Positions 37,871-48,967 of a stretch of DNA of 64,000 nucleotides are shown in pieces (positions within the stretch are counted from its first letter, which is position 1; each line of letters starts with the position of its first letter). Below the pieces are notes generated by a model. It ran no database searches. It was not told the DNA's origin and saw only the letters and a program-made list of their open reading frames with translations. The stretch covers positions 17,085,942 to 17,149,941 of the forward strand of contig CM055205.1 in the NCBI GenBank assembly GCA_029224185.1, read 5' to 3'. This stretch comes from Karalla daura (taxonomy: Eukaryota > Chordata > Actinopteri > Chaetodontiformes > Leiognathidae). A program made the position numbers and the translations under genes.

Positions 37871-40800
37871 AAACTGAATTTCTGTTGAGTTATACTGCAC
37901 ACACAAAAAAATCAATCAGGTGTTATTGATTGCATTATGAATATGAAATGACTACCACTGTCAGGGAACACAGCAAAAATTGGATTCAGTGTCGAAAATA
38001 ACAAAGAGGGGATTTCCGATTACTTGAAAAGTGATTTTCAATCACCTCAGCTCTTGCTAGTGCACTGCAGGGCTTCATCTTATTGACGCAATCCAAATCA
38101 AAAGAAAGTGCCGTACGCTGGCTTCTGATTGTCTTAGATGGCTCTCTGGCTCTGGAGCCATAGCAGCTGAGACGTCAGGAACCAGCAGACAGAGAATTAC
38201 CTGCTGTTCCGCTAAGTGCATCATGTATTAATGAATCCCTGAGAAACAAACAACACTGCTCAAGTTCATTGCAGCAATTAATAACAGCTGTCTCCTTGAT
38301 TATTTATTTAATTTTTGATGACGACTTCAGTGGACCCAAATAAAGTGCTACCATTATCAGATTTGGAGAAAAAAAAAAGGCTGTGGTGGGGGATGGATCC
38401 TGACAGCACGCTGCGCATGGGTTTCATCTGATTTATGAAATGACTTTATTGTAATGGCAACCCCCTCGGCTTAATGGGATTCTGCATCCACGATGGTTGT
38501 GTAATGCTCCCCGGTGATTAAGGCAAGCTCGGATCTTGTCTTGTTAAAACATCGGGCAACATGGACAATGCTCGCACACACCAGAGGTTGTGGGTATTTC
38601 CATAATCAAGACCTTCATTAGAGAGGCTGCTAATATCACCATGCAACTTCTAAAAAGCTATTAACCCTGATGGGTCACGGTGCATCATGGCTGTGTATTC
38701 TCGTGCACTTTTCTTCTGTGTAAAAATCTGTAATGATAATGATGCTGTAAGGGAGTAAAGGATGGCATTAGTGCTCTACATGAGACGCTCAAAGGGGGGA
38801 AGAAATCAATTTATTTCCCGCATTATTATTCCGCAGAAACTGCTGCTTTAATCTCAGATGTCAGGGACACTCCGCTAATTGAACCGTCGTCGAGGAATGC
38901 GCCCCGTCTCCCTCGTCCCAGGGTCAGATCGTATATCATCCTGGTGGCTTCAAGGTCAGATTGTTTATAGCATGATCTGATCCATGCCGCAGATAGAGAT
39001 GAGTCGTGGGTGGGATGCACAGTGAACAGGCCAGCCTAATAAGGCAGGTGGATTTCAGTGCACATTGTCTCGGCTGCGTGTGCCATCAGGTGTGCAGCCA
39101 GGTGTCCCTCAAACGTGGGGTGCCTGATTGGAGTCCTCGCAGGGCCTTTTTCGCTCAGTGTGCAGGTGTAACCTGTGATCCAGGTCTCCGTGTGAACCGC
39201 GTCCCCGCGTTTATCCCTCTTCCCACTGTAAACAGCACTGGCGAGGGCAGAGCGCATGCTTGAACCTGCTAATAATGGCTCCTACCCATCTTGTTCTCTC
39301 TGTTAATTAGCCCTTGTGGCGTTGGAGTGCAGCATATTGTTGAGACGTAATTAATCAACCCGGCTTGTAATTATGCAGGATTTGGAATCCGAGCGCGGTT
39401 GGGTGGCTGGTTGCATTGCAGGGCGTTCAGCTTGAGGTAAACATCTTATTAACCGTGTCAGGATCCCACAGCCCACGTGGAGCCAGCGTGGTGTTTTATT
39501 TAGGAGGAGAAGAGCGGGCTGTTATCTTTTTTCATGCAAATGGCCCTGAGTTGACGGCCACTGCGGTTCAGAAGTGGTTAAGATACGGCATTCGCTGTGT
39601 ATAGTCAGAAAAAGAGGAAGAGAGAGTTTATTATTTTTTTTATTGAAGAAGCCTTTCGGTTGCACAAATTTGTGGATATGCTTCTGCTTGTGCATGCATA
39701 TGGTGCGTGGGAGTGTAAAAAGCACCTCGATTTCAGAGGGCAAACAGTAGGTGAGGACAGAAAATAGAACGTGGATCACATCCCGCTTGTAAGCCTTTTT
39801 AAATGCAGGTCTGTCAGGGGAGACGGTCCCTATTTTCCCTTTACCGCAGCGGGTTTTTCTCCAGCTCACCACAGCCTGACTGATAGGACTACAGACGAAC
39901 CTCACACGCTCAGACTTTCCCGCTCACGTCGCACGCAGTTGGGGGAAGAGAGATAAGAGAAACAAGGAAGGGAAATGCACCCGTGCCTTTATGCAGCCTT
40001 TCACATTCACGCCAGCGTAAACACACACCGTTAATGAGCACACGAATTCCTGGCTACGCCAGCTCCTCCGGTTACAGACACGCAGAAAGAAAGGAGCCCG
40101 CAGTAACACAGCCATTCCCAAAGTGTCGGGCCCGGAGGGTCACATGATGAATTTGCGGGGTGACGAGATGACAAACACGGTAGGGAAGCAGAAAATATGT
40201 GCACAAGTTTGGAGTCGCCAGCCACCAAGGTCTGGCCACGACAGCTGAGTCTCTGTCTTTGAAAGGTTTTTCACGCTCTTAGCTTCACAAATAGGTGTTG
40301 TTCTATGCAGGTTATGGGAAAAAAAATAAAAGAAATAAAAAACAGTTCTGTACGCAGAAAACTCAATGCTGTGTTACAATGAAAGGGCAGCAAGATACAG
40401 TTATATCTTTGAATTCAACAGTCAAGTAGAAACAGAGGATATCAGCCATCACTAGTAAGAGCACATTGATATTTAGGACGACAGTCAGAGCAAATAGGGA
40501 AAGCTTTTCCTCTATGTCGAATACGCAAAAATGCCTAAAACAAACAAGACATGTTTCAGAATATTCTTGAATTAGAAATGATTGTTTGAGTTGTATAGTC
40601 TATAGATATAAAAAAGCCCTTAAAGTCGTTACCCATTGTATTTCCATAAAATCTGGCTCTGCTCTTTAATACCACCTGGATAGCAGAAATCCACAGGAAA
40701 CAATGTGGCGCATAATCCAGCGTAACTCTACCTCGTTGATATCAGCACAAATCACAGTTTGCTGCTCACTCTCTTTACTCAGAGCTGTATTAGGTTACTG

Positions 40801-42539
40801 CTAATGCAAGTCAAACATCTCTTTCTGCTGCTGCTTTCCGTTGAAAGCATTCAAACACCGGCTGACTTTTTACTGCAAAGTACCAGCTGTCTTTTCCCTG
40901 CATGTTTGCGACTGTGGATTAGCAGATGCTCCAAAAGTAAAGTTTGTTTGACATCAACGGGAGCAGATGTACTCGCCGCTCTCCTGTTGTATTTCTGATC
41001 ATGCAGCAGCCGAGGAGTAGCGACCACTTTTGGACCTGTTGCATTAAACTGAAACGTTGGACTTTTTTCCCAGTTTGTCTCAGGAACAGCAACCTTTTGG
41101 GGACATGCGTACATACCCTACATTATGGGGGTCACACCTTCATTTTATAGGGTCACAAGTGCAACTGCTGAAATAAGACAAGACCGCGCAGCTATCTTCT
41201 GGTCCCATAATGACAGAGTCCGGGGTTCACTTTTAGCTCGACTGAGCCTTTCTCCTCACCACAAGATTTGTGTTTTCTGCACAGTGCTGGACTAATATGT
41301 TGCCAGCTGAATGCAGACAAAAACACACGCCAGATGTGTGTTTAAGTATAGTTCAGGCACACTCTGACACACACACACACAGCCATAAAAAAGTCAGGGA
41401 AAGGCCTGCTGCCACTGCACGCTGGCATTTGTACGGTGCAATCACCCAGGATTTATGCCAGGATATGGTCGGCCTCCATCTTTCAGGTGCACTGTCTCCA
41501 TAAGCCAACTGTATCATTTGGGAAAGAATGGAAATCTCATTTTACCAGGCATTTGGCCCGTCATGTGCCAATTTACAATCCACTCTATGTCGCCACCCAA
41601 ATCATTTCAGACATAATAATGCCGCCGCCGCTGCCTCTCTAACTCTGGGAAATGCCTCCACTTTCTGGAGAATGACGGTAATGGTAGCGGATTTCATTTT
41701 GAACGTTTACAGTATCGGTTGTGCTCAGCACCAGTGCCGTGGCCCAAAAAAAACAAAAAAAACCCAAAATTGAACAAATAGGGGAAAAGCCAATCTGTCC
41801 TTGAAAGACAGAAATCTCTTCATAAAAAAAACATCCCATCTGGTGGAAGAACACAAATTGACAAACGGTGAATTTCTTGTGGAAGGCCATCATCGGTGAC
41901 ATCCATTCCAGAGCACGTCGGTTTTCATTTTCGATCAGAGCTGGCACAACCACGCTTGAATAAGCTGTTGCGTAAACACAATTTAAGGGATGACAAATTT
42001 CGGTTATATTTCCCCTCAATGACTTAATAGTGTTGCTTAGTGGCAGGCAGAAACAGTGGAGGGAAGCCCTGAGGGTCCTCGGACAGGAAGAGATCGAAGG
42101 CAGGAAGTGTAAGGACTGGGTCCGCCTGTCATCCATGAAATATCGATCACACAGCCACTCCTCCCCTCATAAATCTCTCATTCCCTGCTCCTCATCCTCA
42201 CCTTGCGTCTCCCTTGACTTGCCCCTCTCCTGTCCTTTCTGTGCACTCTGGTTCATAAACAGTACAAAGACTCAGGGGAAAAGCTCCGCTCTTTAAAGCG
42301 ATGATCCTCTACATGTCGACATGATGAAGGCTGACTTGGCTACGGGTAAATAGTGACACCACACCACGGTAAAGAAACTAAAGGAACTATTAGAATAGAC
42401 TCGGTTTAAGTGCAGCAATAGGGTGCAACAACAATATATCGTCTTCATGTTTCACCAGTGTGGAGCAGAGGGAATTGTTCCATTCGTGCTAGCAGTTACA
42501 ACTCTGATCCATCTGTGTGAGAGTTAACAGTGGATAAAC

Positions 42540-42760
42540 GTCAAAACAGTAACTCTGAGTGACACAGTACATGCATCATTTCCTCCTTATTGTTTGAAGA
42601 CAGTGTTAGTTCTTTGAGGAAGACTGTGAGCAGGATACTGAACCCTAATGCCACATTATCAGTGCACAAAGGTGTGTGAATGATTAAAGATACTGATGAT
42701 GAAGTGGAGCTTATAACGCTGCCTCTGAAAGTGACACGTGACTGTAAAAGCGCCTTGAGA
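42540..42760 (+). repeat. SINE-like dispersed repeat, copy 2
   Basis: Shares the words gaatgattaaagatactga and gctgcctctga with the copy at 4853-5110, and ends in tgtaaaagcgccttgag, a usual end for this fish repeat. The head is more degraded. Confidence 0.45.
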
Positions 42761-45029
42761 GGCGATGGAGACCAGACGAGTGCTTTCTCAGAACTGGTCC
42801 GTGAACCATTGAATAATGAAACGACCCTGACCATGAATGGTATCAAATATGGACTGTGATCAGCAACAGGCAGCTGCAACATTGATGCTTTTAGAGAGGC
42901 AACGTTTCCGTCTTTAGCTGGTCTGTCCTGGGCTGATGCTACACGAGGCACCTGCCACATGAAGTTACAGCGGGGCACATTTATGCTACACTTCTTTGTA
43001 CTCTCTTTGCAGCGTTGACATGATTTCATTGCACGCTCAGTACACTCTAAATGAACCTTCCTCGACGTTTCTTCTGCACTCAAGGCGAACGCATGATCAA
43101 AGCGTTGTTGGCCTTGCGGAGTTGAAAGTTATTCTTTGTGTCTGTGATGAGGTGTTTTGTGCCCCATGCTGCTCCTCCAGCCTGCTTTTGAGGATGGAGT
43201 ATGGATAAGTGAAAAAAGGAAAACATGGCTTTGTTTCTCGGTGAAGCACGCTAGTCTGCATAGGTAAGGCGGAGGAGAAAGTGGAGCGAGCGATGGCAGG
43301 CAGGACCCGTAGACGAGGACAGGAAAAGGCAAAGACTGGAAACAAATGACGCGAGGTCGAATTGCCGGGCTCTGTATCCTGCTCCCACCTTTCCTTGAAC
43401 CCTGTCCTTGTTCCTTAAGGCCGCTCCGTTCAATGAGTCTTGTGGTTTTTTTTCCAATGCTAGTCACCCAACCATAATGATCCATCATTGATCCATGACA
43501 GAGTGACTTCTCTCACCACTTAAAGCCACCTTCGTGTATGTGTGTGTGTGTGTGTGTGTCTCTCAGTGCACCCATGCGTGTTTTTGTCTTTTGCTGATTT
43601 GCAGCTCTAAAGGATGCTGTCAGGCCTGCTCAGGTCTGGGCTTGCCCAGCGTTTCACTGCTTACATTCGTCCTCATTGTTTCCCAGTTAATGGCCACAAG
43701 CCGCTGTTGTACGGCTCGTGTTTGCACTCTGAATCACGGCGGCGGAGATCCACACACACCTGCGCCTGACAGGGAACAGATGACGGAATGGATTTGTTTG
43801 GCCTGTTATGTAAAAACGGGAGTTCCGTGCCATAATGTTCTGTACTATTATCTTCGGTGATTAGACTCAATGCTCGCATTATCCGCCTCCGAACCTGTGA
43901 TTCCACTGTGCCTCGGAAATGTCTCCTCATCTGGTAATTTTGAAATCAATTCACATTTGTACTGTGCCGCTGCTGTTATTTGATAAGCTAAATGAATAAA
44001 AGCTGTCAGCTGAAGTTTTTCAGTGTGAGGTGGCAGCTCAAGCACAGGAATAGAAGCTCCTATTGTTGATCCGCCAGTAATGGAGAGACCTCAGTGCACT
44101 TAAATTACTGTAAATATCCTTAGTAGACTGTCATTTTCACAAAGCCCTGGCGTCCAAAGGCATTAGAGTAGATAAGGTAAAGGGATAAATTCATCTTGCC
44201 CATCGTGATTACCATCATCATAATGATACCCTCCATCACTTTTCTATTACACCTTCTTGCCATCACTATCAATTATCCCCACAACCACAAATCACCAGGA
44301 CGGTGCTCGCACAGATCGCTCACCAGAGTCCGAGGAAAGATTGAGGTGCAGTTGTGCGAGTTGGTGGCTGGGGATATAAAGCATGATAAAAAAAGAAAGG
44401 AAAATCAATGCCTTAACTAAAGGAGCAAGTGAATTATTGATGAGCAGTATGTAATGGGATCCCAAGTGTCTACTTCTCCCCAACTTGGATGCTTCGCTGT
44501 GCAGGCTGCCTCAAGTCAAAACCGAGCAAGTGCCAAAAAAGCAGCCACAAACAGTTTTTCTAGTATTTAAACTAAGATGTATTGGAAGGCAAAACACGCA
44601 TCTGAACCTTAAACTCTGTCGCATTGATGCCTCGTTCTGTGCAGTCTGTGGTGCATTCGCCGCCACACTTGAGAGACCAGCAGTTAGTGTTACTATAAGG
44701 CAATTAAAACTGTCTCCAAATCTGATTTGCCTCCTCTCGTTACTTCTCAGCTGGAGGTGTCAGGATCATCAGCACAGATTGCTAGTTCTCTCTGTTTCGC
44801 ACCATCAGATCAGAGTGACAGTGCCTTGTAGCAAACCCCCCCCCCCCTGCCCCCGTTGGAGAACAAGGCACAGTTTGTTGTTGAGTGCTGAAATTTGTAC
44901 AAACTGAACAATTTATTATTGTACAGTGTTCAAACATTTGCTTCAGTTCTGAATGAGAAGCTTCTTTACTGATCCGTGTATTATTCCAACAAAATATAGA
45001 TGAAAATAAAATAGAATATACAAAATAAA

Positions 45030-45543
45030 ATATAGATGGTGGGTGAGAGGAGGATGATAACGAAGCTATCATCACTGTTGGACAACAACTCTCACCCCAT
45101 GCAGGACACCATCACTGCACTGAACAGCTCCCTGGGTGAGAGACTCATTCACCCCAAATGTGTGAAGGAGAGATATCGTAGGTCCTTCATCCCTGCTGCT
45201 GTCACACTCTTTAACAACCAGCATTGCTCCAAGTGCCCCCCCCCCCGCTCCCCCCCCCCCACCCACACACACACACCAATAACTATAATAACTATAATAA
45301 TATCTGGATATATTATGTTTCTTGTCTTATCTTGCACATAGTGTTTATATTGTTTATATTGTCATATTGTGATTATATTATGTTTATACTATATTATATT
45401 TTGTCTATTCTCACCCTGCTATTCTATGTTCATACTGTCCTTTATGGCTGCTGCAATACCGGAATTTGCCCATTGTGGGACAATAAAGGAATATCTTATC
45501 TTATCTTATCTTATCTTATCTTATCTTATCTTATCTTATCTTA
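45030..45543 (+). mobile_element. 5'-truncated LINE 3' end with (TTATC)n tail
   Basis: Positions 45070-45225 encode the closing part of a non-LTR retrotransposon protein (NNSHPMQDTITALNSSLGER, then KERYRRSFIPAAVTLFNN), a pattern common at the end of fish LINE reverse transcriptases. An A/T-rich 3' region with poly-C and CA tracts follows. It ends in gtgggacaataaaggaatatc and nine TTATC units (45496-45540). The 5' part is missing, as usual for LINE copies. It is not functional. Confidence 0.8.
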
Positions 45544-47229
45544 TAATATGCAACAGTTTCAATTCAACTTCTAAGTATAACATTTTGAAAAGCTTGAACA
45601 AGCAAATGCAATCTCTGCCAGATGAAGGACACTACTCATTTTGCATCCTTTATACCACTTATTGGTACTCGTTCACAAAATCAGTCTGTATTATGCAGGC
45701 ACTTGCATTATACAAAGCTCTCAGCATATCTACAAACATGCGTATATGCAACACAGGTAGCACCTAAGTACCATTTTGTTAGTATGTTAAGTGTCAGCAT
45801 AGTACTCTGGATGTGTGGGTGAAACTAGTTGAAAATAACACCGTTCTTGTTGTTATTTCTCCATACCTGAGCATACCGTACACACTCTGTAATCACAAGT
45901 AGAAGCAATTCGATGCACACATAAATCCTTGTTTCCCGGTCCCCCCCCACCTTTTGAGGCGGAGAAACCAGAGGTCGCACTGTTTACCCACATCGCCGGC
46001 ACGCTGTTTGCTTTGCTACGAGCGGAGACGGCAGGCATCACTTCTGCTTGGCTGGAGAAGAGGCAGAAATGGGGAATGTTGAATGAGAGGTAGGCAGCGA
46101 GCGGCCAGGTGAGACCTGAAAGCTGCCTTTGTGCAGCAGCTGGCAGTTCGAACACTGCCCTTCACTGTGAAGTATTCTCCACACATACACACGCATAGAC
46201 ACACACATACTCAAGTATACTGTACATGTTGGGGAGGTGGGGGATTATGAAGAGGGGGGGTGTTGTTTGGCAAAAAATATGAGGCTGAAAAACCGTTACA
46301 AGTTTGCAGATGCAACAAAAAAGTCCTTGACTCTCTGAGTCTCTCCAAGGCGAACGGCCGTTTCAGAGCCATAAAGTGTCTCTGTTTTCCTTCTTCATGT
46401 CCAAATCTCCATTTCAGATGCTTAACACTCTCATATTTTCTCCTCCACTTCACCTCAACTGTATCTGGCTCGGTGTAACTGAGGCCTGAAGAGCATGATA
46501 GTATCTTGTCTGGTGTAGGTCTCCAGGTTTTGAACATTCGATTGATAAAGAGTCAGCACAGATTGCAGGACCAGCTAAGCATGATATAAACATCATCTTT
46601 TGTGTGGAAATGCAGGCACTGAAACAAGTAGAGATGGTTTTGTGTGGCTAATCAGGGCTGTGTGCCTGTTTGAGAGTGCACTGAGTGTATTTTTTCTCAA
46701 TTTTCTGTCAATGATGTGAAGCTGAAGAGGGATTTTGAAACGATTACCCAGCTGTGCTACTTAACTGCTGTATGATTACCCCCGTTTGTCTGTCGGTCTC
46801 TCTGTCTGTCTGTCTGGTAGTTATCAGGATTATGAAAAAAAAAACAACTGCTCTACAGATTTCCACATAATTGGGTGCATGGGTGTCGTCCAGGACCAAG
46901 GAAGACCGCAGTAGATTTTGGGAAGAGATCAAAATCACAGGGCAGATTCAGGCACTGCTGCTGGTTATGTTATGTCTGGGTAGGCGTATGCATTCTTAGA
47001 ATGCAGATCTGGTTTTTATTGTTTTTACGTTATCACGATCACTCAAAACCCACTCAGTTCTATGAAATTTCTCATGGGTTGGAACATGAGCTGACGAGAA
47101 GCCTGTAAAATTGTGGCATGACTTTTCTGAAGAACAAAGAGAGGATTGTGAAAGCACATCAGCTAGGTACATTTAAAACAAATAAAGTGCTCTGAGAGGA
47201 TAACATTTTTGCGTCTGCATCATGTCTTT

Positions 47230-47289
47230 AATCTATATATCTATATATCTATATATATATATATATAGATATATATATATATATATATT
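47230..47289. repeat. AT-rich (TA)n/(ATCTAT)n palindrome
   Basis: Units of atctat pass into (TA)n and back through tagatatata. The stretch is almost self-complementary. It sits about 180 bases before the proposed EXT1 leader acceptor. Confidence 0.9.
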
Positions 47290-47506
47290 CAGTGTGGTTG
47301 AGGTTGCAGATCATCTAAAATAACAGGGAAATAATCCGTGTACCCTCATGTAGCTATGATACCTCAACCAGTGGCCAGTGGGACCAATCAGACTGTGTGT
47401 CTGTGTTGGTTTGAGAGCAGCACCTCCATCTGTGTACTGATCTGTATTCTCATTTGTTTACCTCTCCCCAGGAGGGGCCCTGCAGACAGGAGTCGCGCCA
47501 GGCACC

Positions 47507-47674
47507 ATGAGGCAGCGAGCTTGGCCTGAGCGAGCGGAGAAATCACCCTTCATCACCCTCAACCAGTCCGGGCAGCGGAAGAAATGCACAGAGCAGCAGC
47601 AGGAGCAGCAGCAGAAGAAGCAGCAGCAGCAGCAGCGGAGGCCACAGCGGAGACAGGCTAATATACACATCTGA
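47507..47674 (+). CDS. Upstream ORF in EXT1 leader, 55 residues, glutamine-rich
   Basis: An ATG in a good context (cacc before it) opens a 55-codon reading frame ending in TGA at 47672-47674, about 350 bases before the EXT1 start. The first half is ordinary in composition. The second half (about residues 30-50) is mostly Gln with Lys and Arg, from a CAG-rich run. If the leader is transcribed as proposed, scanning ribosomes would meet this frame first, and it would reduce or gate EXT1 translation. Whether the peptide itself matters cannot be judged. The CAG run could also simply be a triplet microsatellite that happens to be open. Confidence 0.4.
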   Translation: MRQRAWPERAEKSPFITLNQSGQRKKCTEQQQEQQQKKQQQQQRRPQRRQANIHI

Positions 47675-47742
47675 GAGCAAATGGAGAGGGCAGGGAGAGA
47701 CTGAGAAGACGGCAGTCAGTAACTCGCATTGCATCATCCTAA

Positions 47743-47826
47743 ATGGCAAAGTGGACTGGGCCACACCACTCAGAGGCAGTGATGCCCTTGTTAACACGTT
47801 GTCCTCCGTTAGAAGCTCCTTGTTAG
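47743..47826 (+). CDS. Second upstream ORF in EXT1 leader, 27 residues
   Basis: A short frame from ATG at 47743 to TAG at 47824-47826, ending about 195 bases before the EXT1 start codon. It contains a second in-frame ATG. The context of the first ATG (tcctaaATGg) is moderate. It resembles no known peptide and is listed only as a possible translational control element. Confidence 0.25.
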   Translation: MAKWTGPHHSEAVMPLLTRCPPLEAPC

Positions 47827-48020
47827 AGATCACAAACCGGGCCCCACCCTCCCCCACCCCTTCCCTCTCCTCCCCATACCCCTCGCTTCGGCGCCCCTGT
47901 GAGGCCACCGAGCTGAGGGGCAAAGGAGACGACAGGACGACAAGAAAGGGAGAGCAAGAGAGTGTGTGTGTGAGAGAGAGAGAGAGACAGAGCAGAAAAA
48001 AGAGACTGTGACAGGCCCCC

Positions 48021-48967
48021 ATGCAGGCGCGTAAGAAGTATGTTCTGCTGGGCTTGTGTGCGTGCTGCTGGCTGGTCCTCTTCTACTGGGGCGGCGGCGT
48101 CCAGCTCCGCCTGCTCCGGCTGCTGACGCGGCAGCGGGGCGAGGTGGTGCGCCCCTGGCCCAACTGGACCGACCGCGCCTTCCTGCCCCGCTATGCCCAC
48201 CTGGACGAGCTCCAGACGGACCCCGGGACGTCGGAGTTGCCCCGGCAGCGGCGGCAGGCGTGGTCGGCCATCTACAAGGACAGTCGCTGCCGCATGGAGA
48301 CCTGCTTCGACTTCTCGCGGTGTCGCCGGAGAGGACGGGAGGGCTTCCGGGTCTACATATACCCGTCGGAGAAGAACGACCACGTGTCGGAGAGCTACAG
48401 GAAGATCCTGACCTCTATAGGCGAGTCCCGGTACTACACGTCGGACCCGCGCGAGGCCTGTCTGTTTGTGCTGGGGATAGACACCTTGGATCGGGACCAG
48501 CTGTCAGGACAATTCGTACCCAACGTGGACGAACGCATTCGCGGTTACCCGCTGTGGAACGACGGGCGGAACCACCTGATCTTCAACCTGTACTCAGGCA
48601 CCTGGCCCAACTACACCGAGGACCTGGGCTTCAACATCGGCCAGGCCATGCTAGCCAAAGCCAGCCTCAACACGGAGCACTTCCGGCCGGGTTTTGACGT
48701 CTCCATCCCGCTGTTCTCCAAGGATCACCCACAGAAGGGCGGAGAGCGGGGCTGGCTGGTGAGGAACACCATCCCGCCGCGCAGGAAGTACCTGCTGATG
48801 TTCAAAGGGAAGCGCTACCTGACGGGCATCGGCTCCGACACCAGGAACGCGCTGCACCACATCCACAACGGGAAGGACATCGTGTCCCTCACGACGTGTC
48901 GCCACGGGAAGGACTGGGAGAAGCACAAAGACGGCCGCTGCGACCACGACAACCTGGAGTACGAGCG
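48021..48967 (+). CDS. ext1: Exostosin-1 (EXT1-type heparan sulfate co-polymerase), coding exon 1
   Basis: EXT1, working with EXT2 in the Golgi, adds alternating GlcA and GlcNAc to growing heparan sulfate. This exon encodes residues 1-315 plus two bases of codon 316. It shows a short basic tail (residues 1-6), a type II membrane anchor (about 7-28), a short basic stem, then the start of the GT47 exostosin domain from about residue 90. Seen motifs: CRMETCFDFSRC (90-101), YTSDPREACLFVLGIDTLDRD (139-159), GRNHLIFNLYSGTWPNYTED (182-201), FKGKRYLTGIGSDTRNAL (261-278) and TTCRHGKDWEKHKD (291-304). N-glycosylation sequons lie at 48-50 and 197-199. The donor gtaaga starts at 48968, in phase 2. The human EXT1 exon 1 boundary is also phase 2 and falls at the equivalent residue. 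The stop at 48969 is therefore inside the intron and the protein continues outside the window. The stem is shorter and segment 160-180 is more divergent than in human, suggesting one of several fish ext1 paralogues, possibly ext1c; the paralogue is not settled. Third positions are strongly GC-rich. Confidence 0.96.

Larger units (their letters stand above)
36381..47471. other. Non-coding region, possible EXT1 5' intron
   Basis: Contains an R1 copy (37655-37870), a SINE-like copy (42540-42760), the LINE end (45030-45543), short TG tracts and the AT palindrome (47230-47289). Unique AT-rich stretches such as 37900-39400 have the look of regulatory DNA. No coding exon seen. Confidence 0.55.
47472..48020 (+). 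other. ext1: Putative EXT1 5' leader (5' UTR part of exon 1)
   Basis: This stretch directly precedes the EXT1 start codon and has the GC- and purine-rich make-up of a leader. A pyrimidine-rich tract ending in ccccag at 47466-47471 looks like a splice acceptor, so the exon may begin at 47472 and be joined to an upstream non-coding exon. The alternative is transcription starting within this stretch. It holds two upstream ORFs (47507-47674 and 47743-47826), both closed before the main start. A run of CAG/AAG codons (47594-47640) and a GAGAGA tract (about 47970-47990) are visible. The acceptor is inferred from sequence only. Confidence 0.55.

Noticed and set aside
41639..42136. 165-codon minus-strand frame
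   Set aside because: No domain or splice support, and it spans unrelated low-complexity sequence.
45496..45540. TTATC repeats as an independent satellite or CRISPR-like array
   Set aside because: They are the 3' tail of the LINE fragment. The units are contiguous with no spacers.
47823..48383. 186-codon minus-strand frame overlapping EXT1 exon 1
   Set aside because: It is the GC-rich antisense shadow of the EXT1 exon and shows no family likeness of its own.
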